This document shows, piece after piece, positions 19,009 through 28,626 of a DNA stretch of 33,956 bases. The notes beneath the pieces are model-generated. The model saw nothing but the letters and a program-made list of their open reading frames with translations. It was not told the DNA's origin and did not search any database. A program made the position numbers and the translations under genes. Location of the stretch: contig CALGRI010000373.1 in NCBI GenBank assembly GCA_937880875.1, forward strand, positions 1 to 33,956, written 5' to 3'. This stretch comes from an uncultured Pseudomonadota bacterium. Lineage in GTDB: Bacteria; Desulfobacterota; Desulfobacteria; Desulfobacterales; Desulfobacteraceae. Numbering within the stretch: the first letter of the stretch is position 1; every line of letters begins with the position of its first letter.

Positions 19009-20445
19009 ATGGGCATAGCAACCGAAAATCTATATTTTAAACCGAGTCTGCGTGTTATTAACGATGCACAGATCAGCCGGATTCATGCGGCAACACTTGA
19101 GGTCCTGGAACGCACAGGCATTAAAATGACGCATTCAGAGGGACTTGAAATATTAGAGGCTGCCGGAGCAAAAGTCACAGGTAATCGTGTCAGAATTCCT
19201 TCGTGGATGGTGGAGGATGCTATTGCCGCTGCCCCACACCGGGTGATTCTTGGCAATCAAAAAGGGGAGCGCACTGTTTTCCTTGAAAAGGACAACTCCT
19301 ACTTTGGTCCCAGTCTTGACTGCATTGATTACATGGACCCCAAAACCCATGAAAGAGTCCGGTTTACAAGTGACCATGTCAAGGCAACAGCCGCCTTGTG
19401 TGATGGTCTTGATCGGTTCGACTGGTGCATGATCATTGGCATGGCAGATGATGTGCCGCCGGATATTGCCGATCGCGTGGTGGTGAGAAATACATTGGAA
19501 AATTGCGAGAAACCACTTGTTTTCTGCTGCAAAGACACCAACAGCGTCAAGGATATTTATGAAATGGGACTGCTATTGTGTGGCGGCAAGGAAAATTTTG
19601 ACAAAGCCCCCTGTCTTGTCCATTATTCCGAACCGATTTCCCCTTTGCTCTATTATGATCCTGCTGTGGATAAAATTATTTTCTGTGCTGAAAAATCCAT
19701 CCCCCTGATCAATTTTCCGGCACCACAGGCCTGTGGTTCCGCACCGGCCACCTTTGCCGGCACCATTGTACAGGGAAGTGCAGAATCCTTAAGCGGCCTG
19801 GTTCTTCACCAGCTTGTCAATCCGGGCGCCCCCTTTATCTATGGTGCATTCACCACGATAATGGACATGAAAACAACTATTTTTTCCTATGGTGCCTCTG
19901 AACTGAGCCTGATGACAGGTGCCATGGCACAGATGGCACAACATTATCAATTGCCTTTTTTTGGGACGGCCGGCGCAACGGATTCAAAATTCTGTGATGC
20001 CCAGGCAGGAGCAGAGGTGGCATTTCAATGCCTTTCCTCTGCCGCTGTCGGTTCAGGTCTGATCCATGACTGCTCAAGCTGGATGGATCATGGCAGCCTG
20101 GTATCGCCTGAATTTATGGTATTAACCCATGACATTGTGGATTCGGTCCATCATTTTATGAAAGGCATCCCGATAACCAAAGAGACCCTTGCCATTGATG
20201 TCATTGACCAGGTAGGTCCAGGCGGTCACTACCTTACCCAGAAACATACCATGGATAATTTCAGGCAGATAAAATACTCAGAACTTTTTGATCGAAGTAT
20301 TTATCAAAAATGGGTGGATGCCGGTGCCAAAAAATTTGAAGACCGCCTACAGGCCCTGACTTTGAAAAAAATGAAGCACGAGCCAAGAGTGCTTCCTGCA
20401 GAAATCATTAAAGAGCTGGACCGGATGCAGGCATCCTGGAAATAA
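19009..20445 (+). CDS. MttB-superfamily methyltransferase, non-pyrrolysine (third paralog, divergent)
   Basis: 478 aa from ATG 19009 (preceded by TTGGAGGATACA; the annotated TTG at 18997 overlaps the RBS). 'SRIHAATLEVLERTGIKM', 'GASELSLMTGAMAQMAQHYQLPFFGTAGATDSK', 'DQVGPGGHYLTQKHTMDNFR'. Confidence 0.92.
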   Translation: MGIATENLYFKPSLRVINDAQISRIHAATLEVLERTGIKMTHSEGLEILEAAGAKVTGNRVRIPSWMVEDAIAAAPHRVILGNQKGERTVFLEKDNSYFGPSLDCIDYMDPKTHERVRFTSDHVKATAALCDGLDRFDWCMIIGMADDVPPDIADRVVVRNTLENCEKPLVFCCKDTNSVKDIYEMGLLLCGGKENFDKAPCLVHYSEPISPLLYYDPAVDKIIFCAEKSIPLINFPAPQACGSAPATFAGTIVQGSAESLSGLVLHQLVNPGAPFIYGAFTTIMDMKTTIFSYGASELSLMTGAMAQMAQHYQLPFFGTAGATDSKFCDAQAGAEVAFQCLSSAAVGSGLIHDCSSWMDHGSLVSPEFMVLTHDIVDSVHHFMKGIPITKETLAIDVIDQVGPGGHYLTQKHTMDNFRQIKYSELFDRSIYQKWVDAGAKKFEDRLQALTLKKMKHEPRVLPAEIIKELDRMQASWK

Positions 20446-20478
20446 AAAGATTTTAATCCATTTTAGGAACAATTGTAA

Positions 20479-20886
20479 ATGAATATACAATTCAATCATA
20501 AAAACTGTTCAGGATGTGGTATCTGCAAACTGGCCTGCAGCATTATAAATTTCAAACAGGTCACATCTGCCAAGGCACTGTTGAGGATTGAAGGATTATT
20601 CCCGGCACCCGGGCATTATCAGATCCATTTTTGTGATCAATGCGGTGCTTGCGCTGACGTCTGTCCTGTAGATGCCATTACGCTTGAAGACGGCATTTAC
20701 CGGATCATTGAAGAAGACTGCACTGCCTGCCATGAATGCGTGGAGGCATGCCCCCGATCGGTCATGATTATTAAAGCAGGAGATGACCTGCCGGCCAAAT
20801 GTATTCTTTGCGGAGAATGTGCACAGGTCTGCCCCAGAGAGGCCATTATGATATCTGAAAAAGAAAATATAGCGGAGGGCAAATAA
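20479..20886 (+). CDS. 4Fe-4S polyferredoxin, probable AOR electron-transfer subunit
   Basis: 135 aa with four CxxCxxCxxxC motifs (CSGCGICKLAC, CDQCGACADVC, CTACHECVEAC, CILCGECAQVC); directly upstream of the AOR gene. Confidence 0.92.
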   Translation: MNIQFNHKNCSGCGICKLACSIINFKQVTSAKALLRIEGLFPAPGHYQIHFCDQCGACADVCPVDAITLEDGIYRIIEEDCTACHECVEACPRSVMIIKAGDDLPAKCILCGECAQVCPREAIMISEKENIAEGK

Positions 20887-22775
20887 TGGATGGATATGCA
20901 GGCAAAATTCTACGGATTAACCTTGGTATAGAAGAAATTTTAAAACCTAAGCTGTCAGAAAAAATGTGTGATGAGTTCATCGGCGGCAGGGGCTTTGTGG
21001 CAAAAACCTTGTATGAAGAACTGTTGCCCGATACTGACCCTTTTGATGAGAACAACCTCTTTGTTATTGCCACAGGTCCTTTGTCCGGGCATTTTCTTCC
21101 GGCCAGCGGCAAAACCCACTTTGGATCAAAATCCCCGGCCACGGGCGGATATGCAGATTCAAATATGGGGGGGCATTTTGGACCGGCCTTAAAATATGCT
21201 GGATATGATATGGCGGTCATCACTGGAAAAGCAAAGGTTCCAAGCTATCTGTATATCAAGGATGACACCGTTGAAATCAGGCCTGCCAAAGACTATTGGG
21301 GCAAGGGATCACTCACCTGCGAAGAAATGATGAAAAAAGACCTTGGAGAAGACTTTCAGATTCTGACCATTGGTCCTGCCGGGGAAAAGCTTGTAAAATT
21401 TGCCTGCATTTCCCATGATTTCGGACGTCAGGCCGGCCGAACCGGCATTGGTGCAGTCCTGGGGTCTAAAAACATCAAGGCCATTGCTGTCAAGGGCACG
21501 GGCAGCATCCCAGTTCATGATATTGAAAAAGCCTATGCCAAAGGGCGACAGGCATTTGAAAAAGTCTCTCAAAAGCCGGGATTCAAGGGCTGGGCCCCTG
21601 AAGGAACAGCCGGTATCACTGACTGGGTTAATGAGGTCGGTGCTTTTCCCACTAAAAATTTTAAGACCTCCCATATTGATCACAGCCATATGATTAATGG
21701 GAAAATGGTTCTGGAGCGGATAAAAATAACGGATAAGGGATGTTATTGCTGTCCCACGCCATGTGGCAAATACGGCCACACTAAAACGGCTGTCGGATCT
21801 GCCTATTTGGAGGGCCCGGAATTTGAAACCATTGCGCTGTTTGGCGGCAGCTGCATGCTCAAAACCATTGAAGAGGTGGCCTATGCCAACTATCTGTGTG
21901 ATGAGCTGGGTATTGATACCATATCAGGTGCTTCTGTTGCTGCCTTTGCCATTGAATGCTTTGAAAAGGGAATAATTTCCACAGATGAGATCGGAAAAAA
22001 AGTTGAATTCGGGGACCTTGAATCTATTGTTTACCTGTTGAATCTGATCAGCTTAAGACAGAATGATCTTGGTGATCTGCTTTCTCAAGGGGTTAAAATT
22101 GCTTCGGAAAAAATCGGTGGCGGCTCTGAAAAATTTGCCATTCATGTCAAGGGCCTGGAATGGACGGGATATGAATGCCGCAATGCGCCGTCCATGATGC
22201 TGGCCTATATGACGGCCGATATCGGAGCTCACCATAACCGTGCCTGGGTGCTGGGCCATGATGTGGTAGGGGCGGCCACCAATGTGCATGACTTGATCTC
22301 TGCCGGTGCTGTTGAAGATAAAAGACCCAAAGCAATTGTTTCGGGCAGGGATTCAGCCGGATTTGTCATTGATTCCCAGCATACCCGCCCGGCCTTTGAC
22401 TTGCTTGGATGTTGCCGCCTCCAGATGATGGAGCTGGGTTTTGAAGTTGAAAATTATGCTGAATTGTATTCAGTTATTACGGGGAAAGAAATAACCTGGG
22501 ATGACCTTATCAAGATCTCTGAAAAAGTTTGGAATCTGACACGGATGATATCGGCAAGAGAAATCAAGGATTTTGGCCGAAGCCTGGATTATCCGCCGCC
22601 GCGGTTTTATGAGGAACCCACCCCCAGCGGTCCCAACAAGGGGCACTACCTCTGCCTTGAGGAGCTGGACGAACTTTTGGATGCCTATTATAGCGCGCGG
22701 GGATGGGATAAAAACGGCATCCCGACAAAAGAAACACTGGTTCGTGTCGGGTTAAAAGATATGATAAAATTATGA
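20886..22775 (+). CDS. Aldehyde ferredoxin oxidoreductase family (tungsten) protein
   Basis: 629 aa; 'GYAGKILRINL', 'FIGGRGF', 'ATGPLSG', 'MGGHFGPALKYAGYDMAVITGKA', 'GRTGIGAVLGSKNIKAIAVKG', CxxC-type cluster 'CYCCPTPCGKYG'. Confidence 0.95.
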   Translation: MDGYAGKILRINLGIEEILKPKLSEKMCDEFIGGRGFVAKTLYEELLPDTDPFDENNLFVIATGPLSGHFLPASGKTHFGSKSPATGGYADSNMGGHFGPALKYAGYDMAVITGKAKVPSYLYIKDDTVEIRPAKDYWGKGSLTCEEMMKKDLGEDFQILTIGPAGEKLVKFACISHDFGRQAGRTGIGAVLGSKNIKAIAVKGTGSIPVHDIEKAYAKGRQAFEKVSQKPGFKGWAPEGTAGITDWVNEVGAFPTKNFKTSHIDHSHMINGKMVLERIKITDKGCYCCPTPCGKYGHTKTAVGSAYLEGPEFETIALFGGSCMLKTIEEVAYANYLCDELGIDTISGASVAAFAIECFEKGIISTDEIGKKVEFGDLESIVYLLNLISLRQNDLGDLLSQGVKIASEKIGGGSEKFAIHVKGLEWTGYECRNAPSMMLAYMTADIGAHHNRAWVLGHDVVGAATNVHDLISAGAVEDKRPKAIVSGRDSAGFVIDSQHTRPAFDLLGCCRLQMMELGFEVENYAELYSVITGKEITWDDLIKISEKVWNLTRMISAREIKDFGRSLDYPPPRFYEEPTPSGPNKGHYLCLEELDELLDAYYSARGWDKNGIPTKETLVRVGLKDMIKL

Positions 22776-22790
22776 TAAAGGAAACTTAAA

Positions 22791-23996
22791 ATGAGTCGCA
22801 TAACGATTCCACAAACTTTTAATACTAAAACAGCAGATGCCGTTGTCATCGGCGGCGGCATCGTGGGTGCAGCCACGGCTTTCTGGTTATCCAAAACCGG
22901 TATGAAGGTCATTCTGGTTGAAAAACGAGACGGTCTGTCAAGCCTTACCACTGCAGCCAGTGCAGAATGTTTTCGCACCCAGTTCACGGAAAAATCCATG
23001 GCCGATATTGCCCTTACCAGTGTGGAAATGTTTGAAAACTTCCGGGACGTGGTGGAACTGACGAATATTGACATTCATCTTTGCCAGAAAGGATACCTGT
23101 TTGTAACGGATGATCCGGCCCAGATACCGGATCTTGAAAAAGCCATTCAGACCTATCAGACCCTTGGAATACCCGGATCTGAACTGATCACGGGGAAAGA
23201 TCTTCACGACCGCTTTGCCTTTCTTGCGCCGGATGCTCTTGCCGCCACGTTCAACAACAGGGATGGATGGCTGTCCACCCATGAAACCACCTATGGGTTT
23301 GCAAAAGGGGCAAAAAATGTTGATTTTTTCATGAGAACAATGGTTACGGGCATCCAAAAGGATAACCAGGGAATCTGTGCTGTAGAAACAGATAAGGGTC
23401 TGATCAGCACCCGCCTTGTTGTCAACTGCGCAGGACCCTATGCCGGGGTCATTGGTAAAATGGCCGGTCTTGACATGCCGTTAACAACGATTCGGCGCCA
23501 AAAAGCATATATTCGGACCAGCCATCCGCTGGTGCCCATGGATGCGCCTTTTACCGTGGATCTTAAAAACCACAGCTATTGGCGGCCGGAAGCAGGCGGC
23601 GTACTCTGCGCATGGGTGGACCCAGGAGAACCGGAAAGCCCGCCTGCAGATGAGCTGCCCACCGACTGGGACTTTGCTGCGGAGTCCATCCACCGGGCAT
23701 CCCGCCTGAACCCGTTTTTTGAAACCATTGCCGATGACCTGAAAGCAGACGACGTTGATGTATCAGCAGGAATGTATGTTTACACCCCAGATGACAAACC
23801 CGTGATCGGGCCTTGTGAAGAAATCAAGGGATTCCATCTGAATTGCGGGTATTGGTGCGGTGTGATGATGTCTCCTGCAGCCGGTAAAAGAGTGGCAGAT
23901 ATTGCCACAGGCAAAATGGATAACAAGGATAATCCCTTGCGCTACAGTCGATTCAAAGAAGGAGATTTTGAAAAAGGAGATACCTTTTTAAAATAA
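22791..23996 (+). CDS. FAD-dependent oxidoreductase, DAO family (sarcosine oxidase beta / glycine oxidase-like)
   Basis: 401 aa; 'DAVVIGGGIVGAATAFWLSKTGMKVILVEK', 'VVNCAGPYAGVIGKMAG', 'YTPDDKPVIGPCEEIKGFHLNCGYWCGVMMSPAAGKRVADI'. Confidence 0.9.
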   Translation: MSRITIPQTFNTKTADAVVIGGGIVGAATAFWLSKTGMKVILVEKRDGLSSLTTAASAECFRTQFTEKSMADIALTSVEMFENFRDVVELTNIDIHLCQKGYLFVTDDPAQIPDLEKAIQTYQTLGIPGSELITGKDLHDRFAFLAPDALAATFNNRDGWLSTHETTYGFAKGAKNVDFFMRTMVTGIQKDNQGICAVETDKGLISTRLVVNCAGPYAGVIGKMAGLDMPLTTIRRQKAYIRTSHPLVPMDAPFTVDLKNHSYWRPEAGGVLCAWVDPGEPESPPADELPTDWDFAAESIHRASRLNPFFETIADDLKADDVDVSAGMYVYTPDDKPVIGPCEEIKGFHLNCGYWCGVMMSPAAGKRVADIATGKMDNKDNPLRYSRFKEGDFEKGDTFLK

Positions 23997-24104
23997 AAAC
24001 AGATTTCTATCTGGTTTACCTTGACACATAGCTCAACCGGTACCAGATTAGAACCTGCACCAGTTTAAAACGATGAACAGAGAATAAATGATCGGGGTAA
24101 TAAT

Positions 24105-26921
24105 TTGGAAAAAAAGATTTATGCAATTGGGTGTGCTGTTCTGGCCATTGATATGAAGCACAGCGCCAAAAAGCTGGGGATTGATATTGATTATAAATTC
24201 CTGGAGGCAGGACTTCACAACAATCCAAAACTGCTCAAGGAAAAGCTTCAAACCGCTATTGATGAAATTTCAGCAACAAGTTTGTGCGACCGCATTATAA
24301 TCGGGTATGGTATCTGCGGTAAAGGAACCATTGGCATTCAATCCCGGGGCGTTCCCTTGACCATTCCCAAAGTGCATGATTGTGTTGCTTTATTCCTGGG
24401 GGGAGATCAGGCCTATAAACGTGAATTTAAAAAATATCCCGGGACATATTATCTTTCAGCCGGATGGTGTGAAGAAAAAACAGAACCTATGTCTCAGAGA
24501 AAACAGTGGGCCTATTTTGGTGATAAAAAATTAAACTTCAATGACCTGGTTGAACAACACGGCAAAGATGCTGCCCGGGAAACATTTGATTTTCTCAATT
24601 CATGGCAGAAAAACTATCAAAGGGTTGCTCTTATTGAAACCGGCGCAAAAACATCCCCCAGGTATGAAAAATTGGCCCTGGAGATGGCCAATGAATACAA
24701 GTGGAAGTATGATAAAATAAAAGGGGGGCAAGCCTTGATCGAAAAAATGATCACCGCCCTTGATTCCAGCGATGACATCCTGTTTGTACCGCCGGAACAT
24801 GTGATCGGGTTTGATGCAATACAATCCACCCTGTCTGCCAATCCCATCCTGAATTTTAAAGCAAATTTGGATGACACCTCTTCTAAGATAGAGATACAAA
24901 ATCAAAAAATTCATATCAACTCTTATATAAAAACAGGATTGGGTATTGATGCCGGGGGCACCTACACAGATGCGGTGATTTATGATCTTAAAACAAATAA
25001 AACTCTTTGCAAAAGCAAATCTTTGACCACAAAATGGGATTTTACCAAAGGAATTCACAGCGCATTAAAAAAACTGGATCAGGAAAAACTGCTCCAGGTG
25101 GAATTGATTGCTTTGTCCACAACCCTTGCAACCAATGCCATTGTCGAAAATGAAGGTCAAAAAGTCGGTGTGATTCTCATGCCGCCCTATGGCCTTGACG
25201 TTGATAAAAACTTATCCTTTCACCCCAAATCCATTATTAAAGGGCAGCTGGAAATCACGGGTAAAGAAATCATTGCCATTGATCCGGATGAGGTCAGACA
25301 AAAAGCGGTACAAATGATTGAAAACCATGGAGTAACCGCCTTTGCAGTGTCAGGATTTGCAGGTTCCATTAATCCTGAGCATGAAATTAAGGTCAAAGAA
25401 ATTATTCATCAACACACGGGCCTCTTTGTCAGCTGTGGTCATGAATTATCTGACACCTTAAATTTTCAGACAAGGGCTATAACTGCCATGCTTAATGCAC
25501 GGATTATCCCGCGGCTGGCCAGCCTGCTTCTTGATCTTGAAAAAGTCATGGCAGCCCTTGGTATTCTTGCCCCAATCGTCGTGGTCAAAGGTGATGGAAC
25601 ATTAATGAGTTCATCCATGGCCAAACAACGACCCGTTGAAACCATTCTTTCGGGTCCTGCTGCCAGCGTTGCAGGGGCAAGACATCTGACGGGAATTAAA
25701 GATGCTCTGGTCGTGGACATGGGGGGAACAACAACCGATACTGCAGCTCTGACAGACAACCTGGTAAACCTCAATGAAAAAGGATCAATTGTAGGGGGGC
25801 ACAGGACCCATGTTAAAGCCCTTGAAATTCGAACGACAGGCCTTGGCGGAGACAGTTTAATCGAATTTACAAAGGGACAATTTTCCATCGGTCCCAAAAG
25901 GGTGGCTCCAATTGCCTGGCTGGGTCAAATGTACCCAGGGACTTACGAGGCGTTACAATTTTTAAATCAAAACCTGCATCGCCATGCCACCACTACCCGG
26001 AAAATGCAGATTCTTGCTTTGACCGGCTCTATAAAGCAGCTTGAATTGACCTCCATGGAAAAAAAAATTGTTTCCCTGCTTACAGCAAGACCGCATTCCA
26101 TTGAGGAACTTGTTCAAAAAACCAATGTTCTCGCCGACTTCAGCCTTCCTTTGCAGCGGCTTGAAGAAAATTTTATCCTGCAGAGATGCGGACTTACCTT
26201 AACGGATCTTTTACATATCACAGGTCAGTTTATTAAATGGGACACACAGATGGCTCAAGAATACTGCCAGATGTTTTGCTTTCTGACTAAAAAATCAATG
26301 CCTGAATTGACCCGGCATCTTCTGGATATGGGAGTTAACCTGTTAACCATTGAACTTTTAAAACGCCAGCTGGATGATGAGACAGATCCTGAAGCGATAA
26401 ACACCTGCCCCGTATGTAAAGTCCTGATAGATAATCTGCTGACCCATGAAAATCCTCATTATGAGGTTTCCATTAAGCTTAAACGTCCCGTTATCGGCAT
26501 AGGCGCTCCCACTAAATTTTTTCTTCCCAAAGCAGTAAAACCCCTTGGTGCAAAAGCCATCCTGCCTGAGGATGCAGATGTGGCCAATGCCATAGGTGCC
26601 ATTACCTCTAGTGTGGTCATAAAAAAACAATTAAGAATTGTACCCGGGGACAAGGGCGAGTTTATAGTGGAAGGGATTGCCGGAACCCGTCACTTTAAAA
26701 GCTTTAAAAATGCAGACCGTTTTGCCAGAAAAAATTTGGTCCGAATTGTGAGGGAAAGGGCCCGGGTTTCCGGGACCAGCTGCCAGGAAGTTATGCTGGA
26801 AACCCAGGACAAGATCCCAACCACTGCCGGCGGTGATCCGATTTTTATGGGAAGAACCCTTTATGCCAGCTTAACAGGCAGGCCTGACATTGTATTAAAA
26901 GAATCGGTGAAGCCGTCATAA
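24105..26921 (+). CDS. DUF1638 domain fused to hydantoinase/oxoprolinase-like ASKHA domain; candidate corrinoid protein activator
   Basis: 938 aa, TTG start after GGGGTAATAAT. N-terminal DUF1638-like 'IIIGYGICGKGTIGIQ ... IPKVHDCVALFLGG'. ASKHA motifs 'GLGIDAGGTYTDAVIYD' and 'DALVVDMGGTTTDTAAL' (HyuA-like). Confidence 0.82.
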   Translation: MEKKIYAIGCAVLAIDMKHSAKKLGIDIDYKFLEAGLHNNPKLLKEKLQTAIDEISATSLCDRIIIGYGICGKGTIGIQSRGVPLTIPKVHDCVALFLGGDQAYKREFKKYPGTYYLSAGWCEEKTEPMSQRKQWAYFGDKKLNFNDLVEQHGKDAARETFDFLNSWQKNYQRVALIETGAKTSPRYEKLALEMANEYKWKYDKIKGGQALIEKMITALDSSDDILFVPPEHVIGFDAIQSTLSANPILNFKANLDDTSSKIEIQNQKIHINSYIKTGLGIDAGGTYTDAVIYDLKTNKTLCKSKSLTTKWDFTKGIHSALKKLDQEKLLQVELIALSTTLATNAIVENEGQKVGVILMPPYGLDVDKNLSFHPKSIIKGQLEITGKEIIAIDPDEVRQKAVQMIENHGVTAFAVSGFAGSINPEHEIKVKEIIHQHTGLFVSCGHELSDTLNFQTRAITAMLNARIIPRLASLLLDLEKVMAALGILAPIVVVKGDGTLMSSSMAKQRPVETILSGPAASVAGARHLTGIKDALVVDMGGTTTDTAALTDNLVNLNEKGSIVGGHRTHVKALEIRTTGLGGDSLIEFTKGQFSIGPKRVAPIAWLGQMYPGTYEALQFLNQNLHRHATTTRKMQILALTGSIKQLELTSMEKKIVSLLTARPHSIEELVQKTNVLADFSLPLQRLEENFILQRCGLTLTDLLHITGQFIKWDTQMAQEYCQMFCFLTKKSMPELTRHLLDMGVNLLTIELLKRQLDDETDPEAINTCPVCKVLIDNLLTHENPHYEVSIKLKRPVIGIGAPTKFFLPKAVKPLGAKAILPEDADVANAIGAITSSVVIKKQLRIVPGDKGEFIVEGIAGTRHFKSFKNADRFARKNLVRIVRERARVSGTSCQEVMLETQDKIPTTAGGDPIFMGRTLYASLTGRPDIVLKESVKPS

Positions 26922-26947
26922 TATCGGCTCAAAAACCGCTTTAACTG

Positions 26948-26982
26948 AAAACAGGCCGAAAGTATTACTTTCGGCCTGTTTT
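26948..26982. terminator. Bidirectional rho-independent terminator between convergent operons
   Basis: AAAACAGGCCGAAAG-TATTA-CTTTCGGCCTGTTTT, perfect 15-bp stem. Confidence 0.92.
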
Positions 26983-27007
26983 AGTTTGAATTAATTATAA
27001 GGGATTA

Positions 27008-28597
27008 TTATTTCTTCCACCAGCGTTCACCAACTCTCATTCCATCCAGGGCCATGGCCGCAGACAGAGGTCCATGATCGAATTTATCTGAACTGGCTTC
27101 AACCATCTGGTTGAACATGGGAACAACGGTTCCGCCGTCATTTCTGCATATTTCCTGCATATCATAGTACATTTTCCGGCGTTTTTCTTTATCCAGCTCT
27201 GCTCTTGCAGCTATCAAAATTTCGTTAAACTGTTTATTTTTCCAATGGGTATCATTCCAGGGAGCGCCGTCTGAGTATGCAACTGAGAACATCATGTCCT
27301 CAATGGCACGTCCGCCCCAATAACACATACACCATTCTTTTTTGATCCAGACATTGCTCCAATAACCATCATCAGGTTCCCGGACAACATTTATGTTGAT
27401 GCCGGCTTTTTTGGCGTGTTCCTTGATAAGGATAGCAGCATCCACTGCTCCTGCAAATGCAGCATCTGCAGCATGCAGATTAAAGACATGGTCAAGCATG
27501 CCGGCTTTTTTCATATGAAATTTGGCTTTTTCCGGATCATATTTTCTTTGCTCCAGATCTTTTGCATGAAATTGCTGTACCGGTGCAATGGGATGATCAT
27601 TACCAACAGAGCCATAGCCCCGCAGAATTTGTTTCACCAATGCCTCACGATCAATGGCAAGCTTTAAAGCCGTACGAACATCATTGTTACCATAAGGTTC
27701 TTGATCTACCATCATGGGGATGGTGTAGTGTGCCGTTCCTGTTGTAGCATTGACATTTACCCCGGGCATCTTTTTCATGAGATGGACTGTTTTAAGATCA
27801 ACACGATCCATGTAGTCTATCTGACCTGTTTTTAAAGCATTTGTTCTGGCATTGGTATCCACGATGGACAGGGTCTCAATTTCATCAAAATGGGCTCTTC
27901 CCTCTTTCCAGTAATTAGGATTGCGTTTTGTAAAAGACCCGACACCCGGTTCCCATTTCTCCAGCATATAACCGCCCGTTCCAATGCCTTTTTCGAATTC
28001 CGGTCCTGCTGTTCCGGCCGGACAAATGGTCAAGTGATAATCACCCAGGATAAACGGGAAATCAGCAGCACCGCCGGAAAGTTCGAAAACCACTTCATTG
28101 GGTCCATCTGCTTTAATACTGGTAATACTTTTTAAATTACCTTTGGCTGCAGATTTGGATTCTTCACTCAGGTGATGGTTTATGGAAAAGATAACATCTT
28201 CTGATGTCATGGTTTTGCCATTATGAAATTCTACACCCTTGCGCAGCTTGAAAGTCCAGGTTTTAGCGTCTGCAGAGGCGCCCCAGGACTCGGCCAGTTC
28301 AGGAATGGCGTTGAAAGTATGGTCGATTTCAACAAGATTGTTTCTGAGCTGCCAGTTGATGTTCTGGTTCATGTTGGAAGTCAGTGTCCCAGGATCCATG
28401 GAGTCAGTAGTGGACCCACCCGTGATTCCGATTCTAAAACGACCGCCTTTTTTGGGAACAGATGCCTGGGCCGTTCCCGCCAGAAGCGCAGGGGAAATAG
28501 CTGCTGCAAGACCAAGAGCTGAAACCTGTGTGATAAACTGCCTTCTACTAATTTTGTTTTGATTAAACATTTTAGTTAACCTTGATAGTTCTGACAT
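27008..28597 (-). CDS. Oligopeptide/dipeptide-type ABC transporter substrate-binding protein (SBP_bac_5), Tat-like signal
   Basis: 529 aa; 'NKISRRQFITQVSALGLAAAISPALLAGTAQA' (Tat-like), 'TWTFKLRKGVEFHNGKTMTSEDVIFSINHHL'. Confidence 0.93.
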   Translation of the reverse strand: MSELSRLTKMFNQNKISRRQFITQVSALGLAAAISPALLAGTAQASVPKKGGRFRIGITGGSTTDSMDPGTLTSNMNQNINWQLRNNLVEIDHTFNAIPELAESWGASADAKTWTFKLRKGVEFHNGKTMTSEDVIFSINHHLSEESKSAAKGNLKSITSIKADGPNEVVFELSGGAADFPFILGDYHLTICPAGTAGPEFEKGIGTGGYMLEKWEPGVGSFTKRNPNYWKEGRAHFDEIETLSIVDTNARTNALKTGQIDYMDRVDLKTVHLMKKMPGVNVNATTGTAHYTIPMMVDQEPYGNNDVRTALKLAIDREALVKQILRGYGSVGNDHPIAPVQQFHAKDLEQRKYDPEKAKFHMKKAGMLDHVFNLHAADAAFAGAVDAAILIKEHAKKAGININVVREPDDGYWSNVWIKKEWCMCYWGGRAIEDMMFSVAYSDGAPWNDTHWKNKQFNEILIAARAELDKEKRRKMYYDMQEICRNDGGTVVPMFNQMVEASSDKFDHGPLSAAMALDGMRVGERWWKK

Positions 28598-28626
28598 GTT
28601 TTTCTCCTTCTTGTTGCGTTATTAAA

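Noticed and set aside
2027-20445. Pyrrolysine (amber TAG readthrough) in the mttB genes
   Set aside because: All three mttB ORFs are full length (472-482 aa) with no in-frame TAG, so they are the non-Pyl type; no pylTSBCD genes are visible in the window.
24000-24104. Separate sigma54 or sigma70 promoter before the DUF1638-ASKHA gene
   Set aside because: TTGACA near 24021 has no convincing -10, and no GG-N10-GC pair with correct spacing was found; same-operon transcription is simpler, though the ~108-nt gap leaves this open.
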